A stretch of DNA of 47,249 nucleotides from Chitinophagaceae bacterium. GTDB lineage: Bacteria; Bacteroidota; Bacteroidia; Chitinophagales; Chitinophagaceae. The translations under genes were made by a program, and so were the position numbers. Shown here piece by piece: positions 8,296 through 17,355 of the stretch; the stretch's first letter is position 1; each line of letters starts with the position of its first letter. The notes under the pieces were generated by a model. The model searched no databases. It was not told the origin of the DNA and saw nothing but the letters and a program-made list of their open reading frames with translations. The DNA lies in the NCBI GenBank assembly GCA_025923075.1, contig JAICGN010000026.1:1-47249 (forward strand), given 5' to 3'.

Positions 8296-8979
8296 TTATA
8301 ACCTTGCTAAGAACCGGAGCAATTTCTCAAGGTCCTCCCTGCTATTAAGATTGACGTTATTTTCTTTTAGATATGCATTAAGTGTTCCACTTTGGTCGGA
8401 AAACTGCCGCAATAAGTTTTTCCTGGTAGCCCAAACAAATCGGTTGTATTTATCTCCAAAATAATACTCTGTTTTTTTTGCCAGTAGTATATCTTCCCTT
8501 GGAACCAGTTTGTAAACGCCTCTTTGGTCGATCAATGCTCCATAACTATCTATTGCCGATGTAGGATTTGCCATATCATATGCGCCAATCTTAGTTTTGC
8601 CTGACACCTTGAGCGTTTCTTTTGAGGCAAGCTTTATCCCATTGGTGTCTTTTATAAGTCTGACGTATCCATTGTCATAGTAAAACACATCCTCATTAAT
8701 ACGAATTAACCTGAGCATGGCCCCATTGGCAATACTAAGTGTGTCGCCTTTAAAATCTATAAACTGCATTTCATCGAAGAGCCTGTTATAATTCAGCTTT
8801 GCTGATGTACTATCTCCGGATTTAGTAAATACTTTGCTATAGACAAATTCTGGATACTGATATAAGTCTCTCATTGAAACTGATTCATTAAAACGCGTTC
8901 CGGCCTTAATGACAATAGAACTATCTTGTGCATTCGAGCGGCAGCAATAAGCCAGAACAAAGAGGAGCAGCACTCTCAT
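8296..8979 (-). CDS. Exported protein of unknown function, 227 residues
   Basis: A signal peptide (MRVLLLFVLAYCCRSNAQ) is followed by a beta-rich mature protein. It contains the stretch YNRLFDEMQFIDFKGDTLSIAN, a style seen in many uncharacterised exported proteins of this phylum. No catalytic motif is visible. The C-terminus (LNSREDLEKLLRFLARL) is a charged helix. It converges with the charged-tail lipoprotein gene, leaving only 27 bp between the stop codons. I do not assign a function. Confidence 0.65.
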   Translation of the reverse strand: MRVLLLFVLAYCCRSNAQDSSIVIKAGTRFNESVSMRDLYQYPEFVYSKVFTKSGDSTSAKLNYNRLFDEMQFIDFKGDTLSIANGAMLRLIRINEDVFYYDNGYVRLIKDTNGIKLASKETLKVSGKTKIGAYDMANPTSAIDSYGALIDQRGVYKLVPREDILLAKKTEYYFGDKYNRFVWATRKNLLRQFSDQSGTLNAYLKENNVNLNSREDLEKLLRFLARL

Positions 8980-9105
8980 AAGTTAAAGCATAACTGATTT
9001 ACAGATTGCTGGCGTAAAATTAATAAGAATTGATTGGGTTTGCGTCGCTCGAATTCCGTGGTGCGGAATGAGGCGGGACAACTGTTCTCTCTTTCTTCAG
9101 TTCCT

Positions 9106-9165
9106 TCAGGGTGTTCGTATTCATCCGCAATAAAAGGAAATGCCCACAACGGTTTTCCCCGTTGT
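9106..9165 (+). repeat. Dispersed intergenic repeat, degenerate copy Q
   Basis: GGTGTTCGTATTCATCC followed by GCAATAAAAGGAAAT aligns imperfectly with the TTCAAATCAATAAAGAATAT core of copy H. A perfect 7-bp stem-loop (ACAACGG, loop TTTTCC, CCGTTGT; 9146-9165) follows, as in other copies. Confidence 0.35.
9146..9165 (-). terminator. Stem-loop 3' of the helical exported protein gene
   Basis: A perfect 7-bp stem with a 6-base loop lies 17 bases beyond the minus-strand stop codon at 9182. On the minus strand it is followed by GGGCATTTCCTTTTATTG, which is only moderately T-rich. It may therefore be a terminator, or simply the hairpin that accompanies the repeat family. Confidence 0.4.
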
Positions 9166-9181
9166 AAGTATATATTACTTA

Positions 9182-10096
9182 CTAAATGCCGGGTTGCAGT
9201 TCATTCAACCACTGCAGTGCAAACTTCCTTGTGCCTGTAACTGCTTCCTTGCCGCATCTGAAACATAATTTCCACGCTGCTGATTTTGCTTCGTAGGCCG
9301 GATTTACAAATACGAGTTTATTTCCTTTCTGCACCGTTTGTGCAGTAAAATCCACGGTGGCTGACAGATCAAGAAACTGTTTCAGTTGCTTCACGATGAT
9401 GCCTTTATAGTCCTTTAATTCGTTTATCCTTTGTTGTTTTTCCGCTTCCGACGCTTTGTTGCGATTCATTTGCATAGCAAGTTGCTTGTCTACCATGTAT
9501 TCCGCGAACTTGATTTTAAAAGATTCTACATCTTTTCCATATAATTCTTTCAATGCCTTTATTTCCGCCACCTCTTTTTGCAATTCGTCTTTTGACTTTC
9601 CCGTTTTTAAATCCGGTGATTCCTCCATGAGTTTCAACATGCTTTGCGCGGCATCCAATTGCGGGTCAAGCGTCTCGGCATAGATCTTAGTGGCTTCGGG
9701 GGTCGACATGCCTTTAATCATCTGATCTGTCTTTTTCTTTTTTTCGTCTGCCCATTTAGCATCATCCATTGGTGTGGGGCCGCGGCGGCCAGCTGCTTGC
9801 TTCTCAACATAAGCCATGTATTCTGCTTGAAAGGAGCCGGATTGCACATAGTCTTTCACTACTTTCCCGAGGTTCATCATTGTTATTTCACGAACACCCG
9901 GCTGAAGTTTTTTACAGGCATCACGAACCTGCGCAGTATAACGGGGTAAGTCGAAGTTTTTCTTTGCGATTTGCTCAAGCGTGATCTGTTTGACGTCCTG
10001 AAGGGTGGTTCCCACGTCGCTCAACACATCATTTACTAATTTGAAAGCGACGAGGAAAGAAAGGCTTGTAAACAGTAGGATCAGTTTCTTTTTCAT
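9182..10096 (-). CDS. Exported helical protein of unknown function, 304 residues
   Basis: The start has a signal-like segment (MKKKLILLFTSLSFLVAFKL). The rest is predicted to be almost entirely helical and charged. It includes a Lys-rich stretch near MDDAKWADEKKKKTDQM and a likely coiled coil around KSKDELQKEVAEIKALKELYG. A Cys pair (LCFRCGKE) lies near residue 280 and could form a disulphide or hold a metal. There is no recognised family. It stands apart from the genes on either side and may be a periplasmic structural or chaperone-like protein, but that is only a guess. Confidence 0.6.
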   Translation of the reverse strand: MKKKLILLFTSLSFLVAFKLVNDVLSDVGTTLQDVKQITLEQIAKKNFDLPRYTAQVRDACKKLQPGVREITMMNLGKVVKDYVQSGSFQAEYMAYVEKQAAGRRGPTPMDDAKWADEKKKKTDQMIKGMSTPEATKIYAETLDPQLDAAQSMLKLMEESPDLKTGKSKDELQKEVAEIKALKELYGKDVESFKIKFAEYMVDKQLAMQMNRNKASEAEKQQRINELKDYKGIIVKQLKQFLDLSATVDFTAQTVQKGNKLVFVNPAYEAKSAAWKLCFRCGKEAVTGTRKFALQWLNELQPGI

Positions 10097-10279
10097 AGCG
10101 TGTATAGTTAAGGTGAAACAATAGAGTTCATTTAAAATTACTAATTATTCAATTTATTAAAATGTCGGATTGCTTGGTTTTATTAGAGTAAGCTGAGATT
10201 GCCCGGTCGTTTATGGTTGCAACTTTAACCTGGGCAGGTATCAGGTGTTCATAACAATTAGGTATAACTGTAGATAGGG

Positions 10280-10320
10280 CTCGTTGGCCGGACCGTTTTT
10301 CCCTTCTTCAAATCAGGCTC
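10280..10320 (+). repeat. Dispersed intergenic repeat, truncated copy F
   Basis: CTCGTTGGCCGGACCG followed by CCCTTCTTCAAATCA matches the 5' half of the family; similarity stops before the AATAAAGAA core. It lies between two minus-strand genes, yet has the + orientation of all other copies. Confidence 0.45.
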
Positions 10321-10369
10321 TGCTTTCATTAATACAATTGCAATCACTTGGAGTTTACCTACGGCAAGA

Positions 10370-10960
10370 TCATTGACTAATCGTTCCCTGGTATTGCTTA
10401 CTTAATTCATCAGCACTTGTTTTTTTCAACATCTCATAGTCACTATCCTTAATTGATTTATAATTGTCATAGCCCTTGCCATTCCACCTTAATACCGGGT
10501 ATTCGAATCCGGGTCCGCCGACGAGGATATCGGGATAACCCTTGCTTAGTGTAGCCAATATATCCGGTGTCATACCGGGAAATCCAAGATTCATTTCATA
10601 TACACCTGAACTATTTTTGATAAATAATACAACGCTCGATCCTGCATTGCCGGATGTATAGCTATTACCATAAACGATGAAAACTTCTTCTTTGGCATCT
10701 TTATTCATGTCAGTTGGCAGTACGGTAGCACCAAATGGAAAATCTTTGCTGTCTTTATCCAGCACAAAAGGCAGATCCTTTTTTCCCGATAAAATAAATC
10801 CCAATTTTTTAGCGATGAAATTTTTTTCTTCAACACTGAGTTTGGATTTGACATTTTGAAATAATGCTGATGCTACGGGATTTAAACTTTTTGTCGTTTG
10901 CGCAAATAAAGGAGTAAGAGAAAAAAGCAAACCTATCCCGGATAAAGATATTTTTCTCAT
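10370..10960 (-). CDS. Exported protein with FG-GAP-like calcium-binding loop
   Basis: The ATG at 10960 gives a 196-residue protein whose signal peptide is well formed (MRKISLSGIGLLFSLTPLFAQ). An ATG 13 codons upstream would add a basic, non-signal extension. The sequence PTDMNKDAKEEVFIVYG has the D-x-N-x-D-x-x-x-E calcium loop of FG-GAP/VCBS-type repeats. The following strands (VVLFIKNSSGVYEMNLGFPG, PDILVGGPGFEYPVLRWNG) suit a small beta-rich fold. It probably acts in the periplasm or on the outer surface; partners are unknown. Confidence 0.65.
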   Translation of the reverse strand: MRKISLSGIGLLFSLTPLFAQTTKSLNPVASALFQNVKSKLSVEEKNFIAKKLGFILSGKKDLPFVLDKDSKDFPFGATVLPTDMNKDAKEEVFIVYGNSYTSGNAGSSVVLFIKNSSGVYEMNLGFPGMTPDILATLSKGYPDILVGGPGFEYPVLRWNGKGYDNYKSIKDSDYEMLKKTSADELSKQYQGTISQ

Positions 10961-11193
10961 ACGATTTGGTTTAGCTCTAAAAGGTACAAATAAATTCAAA
11001 TTTCCTTTCTAACTCAAAAGGCTTTTGCTTGATATATAATCTTTTGCTTTTTCCAGCACTTCATCTTTACCAGCGGCAATATAGTACAATCTCTTTTGAG
11101 CTTTTTAGTTTAACTTTCGATCGTCGATTGATAACAAAAGCAATGGAACAAATCGGTGGCCAGAGTATTTACCATCGATAAAATTAATTGTAT

Positions 11194-12057
11194 ATGAAAA
11201 AACAACTGCAGCTGCTCATATGCTTCATAGTCATCTTCAATCATGTCTTTTCACAGGGAGGAAAAGTTTACGACAATCTATCCATGCCCAGCAAGATCTT
11301 AAAGATGGAGAGAAAGTATGCAGTCTATCTTCCGCCCGGTTATGAAACTTCGGAACGCAGTTACCCCGTATTGTATTTATTGCATGGTGGTGGCGATGAC
11401 CAGACAGGATGGATACAATTTGGCGAAGTAGAGAATATTGCGGACAAGGCAATCATGGAAGGCAAAAGCACACCTATGGTCATAATTATGCCCGATGCCA
11501 ATACGGGCAAAAGGGGATATACAAACAGTGCCACAGGTGACTGGCTCTATGAAGATTTTTTCTTCAACGAACTGATGCCCTTTGTGGAAAAAAAATATCG
11601 GATAAAAGGAGAGAAGAGATACCGTGCTGTTAGCGGACTTAGCATGGGCGGTCACGGTAGTTTTATCTATGCTCTTCATCGTCCCGATCTGTTTTCTTCT
11701 GCATGTCCGCTCAGTGCCTGGTGCGGACCGCTTACACTGGAGGAAGCAAAAAATACCCTGAAAAGAGACAATCCCACGATCAGCGACACACTGGTGTCGA
11801 AATATTTTTCAAAATATTCTGTGAATGAACTGATCAAAAATACACCGGACAGTACAAAGAAATTAGTTCGTTGGTATATTGATTGCGGCGATGATGATTT
11901 TTTATATGAAGGAAATTCACTGGCACATATCGCTATGAAGAAAAAAGATATGCCCCATGAATTTCGCATCCGCCAGGGTGGACATACATGGACGTACTGG
12001 AGACAAGCGCTGCCTGAAGTGTTGGAATTTATTTCTATGGCGTTTCATCAGTATTAA
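11194..12057 (+). CDS. Alpha/beta-hydrolase esterase (esterase D / feruloyl esterase-like), secreted
   Basis: The ATG at 11194 is chosen over an in-frame TTG two codons upstream. After a signal peptide (MKKQLQLLICFIVIFNHVFSQ) comes a putative-esterase fold of about 265 residues. The elements are LLHGGGDDQTGW as the oxyanion region, GLSMGGHGS with nucleophile Ser150, an Asp in YIDCGDDDFL (residues 230-235) and His264 in GGHTW, together forming the expected catalytic triad. The family hydrolyses acyl esters, including feruloyl or acetyl groups on polysaccharides and small thioesters. The gene is monocistronic, with no polysaccharide-utilisation partners nearby, so the substrate is open. Confidence 0.87.
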   Translation: MKKQLQLLICFIVIFNHVFSQGGKVYDNLSMPSKILKMERKYAVYLPPGYETSERSYPVLYLLHGGGDDQTGWIQFGEVENIADKAIMEGKSTPMVIIMPDANTGKRGYTNSATGDWLYEDFFFNELMPFVEKKYRIKGEKRYRAVSGLSMGGHGSFIYALHRPDLFSSACPLSAWCGPLTLEEAKNTLKRDNPTISDTLVSKYFSKYSVNELIKNTPDSTKKLVRWYIDCGDDDFLYEGNSLAHIAMKKKDMPHEFRIRQGGHTWTYWRQALPEVLEFISMAFHQY

Positions 12058-12138
12058 AATTTTACTTGTCACTCATACCAACCGACGCCGGGAATATGGC
12101 AGGCCTTATGTTTAGGTATCTGGCGGGTGTTACTGAAC

Positions 12139-12618
12139 CTAACTTGTAAATTCTTCGATCTTGTCCGCGGCTTTTTTGCAAAACGATTCAAATGCTTGGA
12201 GACTAATTTTCGAGATTTTTTTTGGTGTCATAAAGTGAACAGATATCATACCTACGATCTTATGGCTGCCTGATATTAAGGGAGTCGATAGCACTGCCCT
12301 GATATTATTCTGTAAAGCCAGGTTCAAATGCCTTGCAAATAATCTATCGGTAGTGAGATCGGAGATAAAAATCGTCTCACCCTTTGCCAATGCCCGTCCA
12401 CAAACAGATCCATCATCACAGGTTACAATGCTGAAATGTGAGATGAATTCTTCGGAAAGGCCGAATGATGTAGCGATCTCCAGGGTATTATTTGTCTTGT
12501 TGATCAATTGGAGTGTGCCTGCTTTTGTTTCGCACATCATCATAGCATGCTGAAGCAAATTGTTAAGCACTTCGTTTAATTCGGGCGCATGTAATTTTTT
12601 TCGTAAGGTTTCGATCAT
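12139..12618 (-). CDS. GAF-domain protein
   Basis: The 159-residue product (ATG at 12618) is a single GAF domain. Typical elements are AGTLQLINKTNNTLEIATSF, CGRALAKGETIFISDL and IRAVLSTPLISGSHKIVGMI. A longer start at 12660 adds 14 residues of no evident use. It has no output domain and may sense a small molecule or pair with a kinase. Its Cys residues (CDDGSVCGRAL) sit in the region that in fRMsr-type GAF proteins contacts methionine sulfoxide, but I cannot assert that activity. It converges with the esterase gene. Confidence 0.8.
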   Translation of the reverse strand: MIETLRKKLHAPELNEVLNNLLQHAMMMCETKAGTLQLINKTNNTLEIATSFGLSEEFISHFSIVTCDDGSVCGRALAKGETIFISDLTTDRLFARHLNLALQNNIRAVLSTPLISGSHKIVGMISVHFMTPKKISKISLQAFESFCKKAADKIEEFTS

Positions 12619-12906
12619 CGATGTAAAATAATATGGCACGAAATTATTTCTTTTCGCCAAGTTGTTGTTTTAAAAGTGTAATTATTTTGTGTAGAATTAT
12701 GTCTACATAGTATAGTTACGCCCTTCCGCCTTCAATGACTCATGGTTTATTGTGCTCCACCAGCGTCCGCTGCAGCGTCATCTTTTCATCTTGCATGTTG
12801 CAAGTTTATTAATGACACCACCTTTGCTACAGGACATGTAATTGCCCAGACTTTTTACCTTACTTTTGGTGACTCGTTAATTCTTCTTACAACAAATTAC
12901 CGAAGC

Positions 12907-13344
12907 ATGGCAACTGTAAACATCTATCTTACATTTGATGGCAACTGTGAAGAAGCTTTTAACTTCTATCAATCTGTATTTGGTGGCCAGATACCTTATA
13001 TGGGCCGGTTTAAAGATATGCCTCCAGGGGAAGAGAGTCAGTTAAAAGCTGGTGAAGAGAACAGGATCATGCATGTATCATTACCGATCAGTAAAGAAAC
13101 GATGTTAATGGGCAGCGATACTGGTGGCGAATGGGCATCCGGTTATTTACGGGGAAATAATTTTTCTATATCCATCACTGCCGACAGCAAGGAAGAAGCT
13201 AACAAATTATTTAAAGGACTTTCAGCGGGTGGCAAGGTGACCATGCCCCTGAGCAAAACTTTCTGGAGTGATTCTTTTGGAATGCTTACCGATAAGTTTG
13301 GTATCAGTTGGATGATAAGTTTCGATGAACGAAAGCAACAATAG
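12907..13344 (+). CDS. VOC-family (PhnB-like) protein
   Basis: The open frame begins at 12742, but the ATG at 12907 starts directly at the fold (MATVNIYLTFDGNCEEAFNF), so the 55-residue extension is dropped. The 145-residue protein has the PhnB/glyoxalase-like pattern: F-x-G-N-C-E-E-A-F-x-F-Y near the start, HVSLPISKETMLMGSDT, and a C-terminal GMLTDKFGISWMISF. The VOC superfamily includes metal-dependent isomerases, lyases and antibiotic-binding proteins; PhnB-like members are mostly uncharacterised. It stands alone and has no signal peptide. Confidence 0.83.
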   Translation: MATVNIYLTFDGNCEEAFNFYQSVFGGQIPYMGRFKDMPPGEESQLKAGEENRIMHVSLPISKETMLMGSDTGGEWASGYLRGNNFSISITADSKEEANKLFKGLSAGGKVTMPLSKTFWSDSFGMLTDKFGISWMISFDERKQQ

Positions 13345-13601
13345 TCATTAGGTCACCTGTCACTTTTAATATTGCATAAGTATTTTGTAGAACTCAACGG
13401 ATTGATCCTCTCATTTAAGATGCCAGGATTTTTCGTTGGACATGCATTTTGCTTTTTTTAAGATATCCTTTCAGTCACTTCGGGGATAGATTTAATATTG
13501 CCGATCAATAAAAAAAATCCTGCAAAAAAAGATTTGTTTTTATAGTTATCTTTCACCAGGGATAAAATGGTCATTAAGCAGATCGCCCAAAACCAACCGA
13601 T

Positions 13602-14660
13602 ATGAATCCACGAATATTGGTGACAGGGGCCAATGGTCATCTTGGCGCTAATACTGTCCGGTCATTGCTGAAAAAAAATTACAATGTCAATGCCTTTGTC
13701 AGGAACAATGCAGACCTGAGCGGCCTAACTGGGCTGCCCGTTACTTATTGTTTTGGAGATATTCGTGACCGTGAGGCGTTGGTAAAAGCAGCACGGGGTT
13801 GCGACGCGATCATCCATCATGCTGCAGTTTATAAAGTATGGGCAAAGACTACCGCGGAAGTGATGGAGCCGGCTATCGAAGGAACCAGGAATATTTTCGA
13901 TGCCGCTGCAAGGTCAGGTATAAGAAGGATCGTGTATACCAGCTCAACCTATGCTATCGGTACTGCTAAAGACAGCAAGCAACTGTTGACTGAAAAAGAC
14001 TGGAGTGATCAGGACTATGTTCCTTATGGTATTGCAAAAACAAAAAGCGAACAAATAGCATGGGAATTATCAGAAAAAAATAATATACCAATGATCGCAC
14101 TTTGTCCCGCTGCGATCTATGGCAGGTATGATTATAAAATAACTCCATCCAACCGGTTGCCGGTTGATATTTTTAAAGGAGTGGGAATGACCGTAAAGGG
14201 CGTATTATCGGTCGTGGATGCAAGGGATGCCGGTGAATTGCATGCCCTCGCAGTTACCAGTGGAAGGGTGGGAGAGCGATATATTGTCTCCGGGGGAGGA
14301 TATGCGTTTCGGGAAATTGGTAAGCTCGCAGCTAAACTTTCGGGAAAAAGAGTGGTGTATATACCTTTTGGCAGATCGGTTAACATTGCAACGGCCGGGA
14401 TTATGGAAACGATTGCAAAATTAACCGGCTGGACTCCGCCTTTTACTACCGGACTTGCTAAAGAATACAGTCATCGTTATGCCCGGTTTGACAATACAAA
14501 GGTCATCAAAGAATTTAATTATACATTCTATTCGCTTGAAGATACAATACGTGATACAATAAAGTGGTTTAGCTTTATTAACAAAATTAAGCTTAACAAA
14601 AGGATCATCAACCAGTTTGGGCCGGAGGCTGAGTGGAGGCATAAGGCAATTGCAACATAA
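13602..14660 (+). CDS. NAD(P)-dependent epimerase/dehydratase (extended SDR)
   Basis: The 352-residue protein has the extended short-chain dehydrogenase pattern. There is a Rossmann nucleotide-binding loop TGANGHLG (residues 8-15), HHAAVYKVW near 72-80, the active-site strand VYTSSTY (Ser114/Ser115), and Tyr142/Lys146 in YGIAK. It resembles dihydroflavonol-4-reductase and hopanoid-associated sugar epimerase relatives. The natural substrate, a nucleotide sugar or a small ketone, cannot be read from the sequence. It has no signal peptide and is cytosolic. The gene is monocistronic. Confidence 0.88.
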   Translation: MNPRILVTGANGHLGANTVRSLLKKNYNVNAFVRNNADLSGLTGLPVTYCFGDIRDREALVKAARGCDAIIHHAAVYKVWAKTTAEVMEPAIEGTRNIFDAAARSGIRRIVYTSSTYAIGTAKDSKQLLTEKDWSDQDYVPYGIAKTKSEQIAWELSEKNNIPMIALCPAAIYGRYDYKITPSNRLPVDIFKGVGMTVKGVLSVVDARDAGELHALAVTSGRVGERYIVSGGGYAFREIGKLAAKLSGKRVVYIPFGRSVNIATAGIMETIAKLTGWTPPFTTGLAKEYSHRYARFDNTKVIKEFNYTFYSLEDTIRDTIKWFSFINKIKLNKRIINQFGPEAEWRHKAIAT

Positions 14661-14694
14661 ATGAATGAATACGTAAGCCTCCCAGCCAGATAAA

Positions 14695-14740
14695 TGTTTC
14701 TTTCTTCAAATCAGTAAAGAGTTTAAAGAACATCTTGAAT
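14695..14740 (+). repeat. Dispersed intergenic repeat, copy G
   Basis: GTTTCTTTCTTCAAATCAG followed by TAAAGAGTTTAAAGAACATC and TTGAAT matches the family core. It lies between convergent genes. Confidence 0.6.
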
Positions 14741-14814
14741 AGCTGGATCAGGAGCAACTGAGCTGGAAACTACAGGAACAACAGGCATCAGCTCCGAAAT
14801 GGTTGCGTTAAAAA

Positions 14815-14844
14815 TGATGGCCTTAGTCCTAACTAAAGCCATCA
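14815..14844 (-). terminator. Intrinsic terminator for the EF-hand-loop protein gene
   Basis: A 13-bp stem with one mismatch (TGATGGCCTTAGT against ACTAAAGCCATCA) and a 4-base loop sits about 30 bases past the minus-strand stop codon. On the minus strand it runs directly into TTTTTAACG, the expected U-tract. Confidence 0.75.
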
Positions 14845-14874
14845 CCAGCGATAAAATTCTTTTAAGCTAATATA

Positions 14875-15423
14875 TCAGCTAAACATCCCTTTAACTTTAT
14901 CAGCAATTCCGCCACCACCGGCAAAAATTGTTTTCAAATCCCGGAGATCCACGTCGCCATCACCATCTTTGTCCAGCTTTCCTCCGCTAAATTTATTCAG
15001 CATCTTCTCCATATTGAATCCACTGGTCTTATTGCCACTTAGTTTATTGAAGATATCCTGGATATTAAAACTGTTATCCGAAGGATCGGCAGTCTTCGTT
15101 GCTAATTGCTGCATTGTTTGAGGCACAAGACCTGCAGCCGCCTTGTTGGCTTCAGCGGGTGCAAGACCCAGATTATCCTGCAGGTCTTGCGCATAGTTAT
15201 TCGTTGCTTCCTGTACAAGTTCAGGAGAGCCTTGCTTGCCATTTTTAAAAAAGCTTAATACATCATTTACTCTTCCCCCGGCAAGTGCATTTTTTAATGT
15301 TGCCATAATGGATCCGCCGGCTGTTTCAACAGCCGCTTCATTTTTTTCATTGGGAATTGAAGGATTGCTGATAACAGCATCGCCGGCATTCTGGCGCACC
15401 AGATTGATAAGATTTTCAAACAT
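14875..15423 (-). CDS. Ala/Asn/Gly-rich protein with EF-hand-type calcium loop
   Basis: The 182-residue protein has no signal peptide. Its N-terminal part (AGGSIMATLKNALAGGRVNDVLSF and later helices) resembles DUF937-like proteins. Near the end it carries DKDGDGDVDLRDL, a textbook 12-residue EF-hand/dockerin-type calcium-binding loop with Asp at positions 1, 3, 5, 7, 9 and 12. It ends in a Gly-rich turn. The gene is followed by a strong terminator, and a dodecin gene lies 60 bp upstream on the same strand. The function is unknown; calcium binding is a reasonable expectation. Confidence 0.72.
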   Translation of the reverse strand: MFENLINLVRQNAGDAVISNPSIPNEKNEAAVETAGGSIMATLKNALAGGRVNDVLSFFKNGKQGSPELVQEATNNYAQDLQDNLGLAPAEANKAAAGLVPQTMQQLATKTADPSDNSFNIQDIFNKLSGNKTSGFNMEKMLNKFSGGKLDKDGDGDVDLRDLKTIFAGGGGIADKVKGMFS

Positions 15424-15483
15424 GATAATAAATTTTAAAAATAAAAAATTCTATTTCCGAGTAGTGGAGTTTAAAAAATAGAA

Positions 15484-15693
15484 TTACCTGTTCGGATCCA
15501 ACCTGAAGGACACCTTACAGATAACACCATATGAAAGGGGCTTGCCATCTTTTACATGTACTTTAAAATCTTTAACGTAGACTGAATCAATGTTGTGGAT
15601 GGTTTTTGACACTTCGGCGATGCAGTTTTTAACAGCATCATCAAAGCTTGTTTCAGAAGAGGCAATTACCTCAATTACTTTTACTATAGGCAT
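15484..15693 (-). CDS. Dodecin family flavin-binding protein
   Basis: The 69-residue product (ATG at 15693; a longer frame starts 7 codons upstream) matches dodecins in length and layout. VKVIEVIASSETSFDDAV forms the first strand and helix, VSKTIHNIDSVYVKDFKV the central strand with the ligand-stacking aromatic residue (Tyr in SVYVKDF), and GVICKVSFRLD the last strand. Dodecins form hollow dodecamers that store or buffer FMN, FAD, riboflavin or CoA. It has no signal peptide. The gene lies directly upstream of the EF-hand-loop gene on the same strand, 60 bp away, so the two may be co-transcribed. Confidence 0.88.
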   Translation of the reverse strand: MPIVKVIEVIASSETSFDDAVKNCIAEVSKTIHNIDSVYVKDFKVHVKDGKPLSYGVICKVSFRLDPNR

Positions 15694-15890
15694 AAGGTTA
15701 TTTTTTAGTATCAAAAGGTAGCGAAACTTCGTTGCTGGATAAAAAATAATTTGCTTCGGTTGACCGAGGCGTACTTGTAGTCAGAAGCCGGAGCTTCAGA
15801 TAGAATTCAAAAACATTTTGGATATTTGAGTTGAATATTTTTCAGCCACACTGCCCACATTCAGTTTTCATTTAATATTAAATAAGCTAC

Positions 15891-17297
15891 ATGAAAACAT
15901 TCATTTGTCCTGTGATGATATCGGTGTTTTTTATGATCATGTCAATTGACTCAATTGCACAAAACGAAAGACCCAATATCATTCTGATCATGGCTGATGA
16001 CCTGGGGTACGGCGATGTCGGGTATTATAACCCCATAATCAAAACCCCTTTTATTGATCAGATGGCAAAAGAAGGTGTTCAATTCAACAGGTTCTATGTT
16101 TCTGTACCGGTCTGTTCGCCAACCAGAGGCAGTATTTTGACGGGTAGAAATCCGTACCGTTATGGAATTTATGCCGCCAATGTTGGTCACCTGAAAAAAG
16201 AAGAATTGACCTTAGCGGAAGTCTTAAAAGCACAGGGCTATACAACAGGGCATTTTGGTAAATGGCATTTAGGCACTTTAACGACTACAGAAACAGATGG
16301 AAACAGGGGCCGGTTAAATGATAGCAGTCACTATGCGCCACCCTGGATGCATGGTTTCGATATTTCTTTTTCAACAGAATCAAAAGTCCCCACATGGGAT
16401 CCAATGATAACACCGGCCAATTTCGAAATTGAAATGGGAAATAAAAAGCCGGGCGATCCCAATGGTAATTCCTATTGGATCGGCGAGGGAAAAAAAGAAA
16501 CTCAAAATCTAAGTGGTGACGATTCGCGCATCATCATGGATCGAGTGTTACCATTTATAAGAAAGTCAGTTGAAACAAAAAAGAATTTCTTTGCGGTTGT
16601 ATGGTTTCATACGCCCCACTTGCCCGCTATTACCAATGCGGCTTACAGGAATATCTACAAAAACTATTCAGAAGATGAACAGCATTATTACGGTGCGATT
16701 ACAGCAATGGATGAACAAATCGGCAGGCTGCGTTCTTATCTGAGTGAACACGGGATAAATAAGAATACAATTATTTTTTTTAACAGTGACAATGGGCCGG
16801 AAGGAGATTCAAAGGCCGGAAAGACACAAGGTAGTGCACTAACGTTTCGCGGCAGGAAACGCAGTTTGTATGAAGGAGGTATAAGAGTACCTGCCATCAT
16901 GATATGGCCGGGCGCACTCCCACATAAAGAAATAAATACTCCTGTAACAACAACCGACATCTTTCCAACAATTGTTTCCATACTGGGCGTTAAACCAGAA
17001 AATTCTGTTCAACCATTAGATGGTATTGATATCATGCCGATAATCAAGAGTGACCGAAAACGGGGGGCACCAATTTTTTTTCAATTCCAGAGACAGTTCG
17101 CCCTGATAGATGAACAATATAAACTATATAGTCCTGACAAGGGAGTAACCTTTGAATTATTTGATCTGCTCGCGGATAAGGGGGAGCAAAATAATATTAG
17201 CAGGGAAAAACCAGATATCGTCAGCAACATGAAAAAAATACTTGCAGACTGGATTCAATCCTGCAAGCTTAGTGATGCGGGGAAAGATTATCATTAA
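15891..17297 (+). CDS. Secreted sulfatase (type I, Cys-type)
   Basis: The 468-residue protein has a signal peptide ending before AQNERPNI. The metal site ADDLGYGD includes Asp36/Asp37. The catalytic motif VCSPTRGS carries Cys75, the residue converted to formylglycine in the C-x-P-x-R motif; because it is Cys it can be matured by either FGE or the anaerobic enzyme. Further hallmarks are GKWHLG and FNSDNGPEGDS. Its layout fits arylsulfatases acting on sulfated glycans in the periplasm. No SusC/SusD pair, sulfatase-maturation gene or glycan hydrolase lies beside it, so it is an orphan; the substrate is open. Confidence 0.93.
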   Translation: MKTFICPVMISVFFMIMSIDSIAQNERPNIILIMADDLGYGDVGYYNPIIKTPFIDQMAKEGVQFNRFYVSVPVCSPTRGSILTGRNPYRYGIYAANVGHLKKEELTLAEVLKAQGYTTGHFGKWHLGTLTTTETDGNRGRLNDSSHYAPPWMHGFDISFSTESKVPTWDPMITPANFEIEMGNKKPGDPNGNSYWIGEGKKETQNLSGDDSRIIMDRVLPFIRKSVETKKNFFAVVWFHTPHLPAITNAAYRNIYKNYSEDEQHYYGAITAMDEQIGRLRSYLSEHGINKNTIIFFNSDNGPEGDSKAGKTQGSALTFRGRKRSLYEGGIRVPAIMIWPGALPHKEINTPVTTTDIFPTIVSILGVKPENSVQPLDGIDIMPIIKSDRKRGAPIFFQFQRQFALIDEQYKLYSPDKGVTFELFDLLADKGEQNNISREKPDIVSNMKKILADWIQSCKLSDAGKDYH

Positions 17298-17355
17298 CGA
17301 TAAATCAGGTCTCCGGGCGATGCTGTGAAATTGAAAAAATCTAAAACAAAGTACT

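Noticed and set aside
12742-12906. 55-residue N-terminal extension of the VOC protein
   Set aside because: It has no domain match and the ATG at 12907 begins exactly at the fold.
15817-15843. Promoter-like boxes before the sulfatase gene
   Set aside because: The spacer is only 15 bases and the second box is imperfect, too weak to call.
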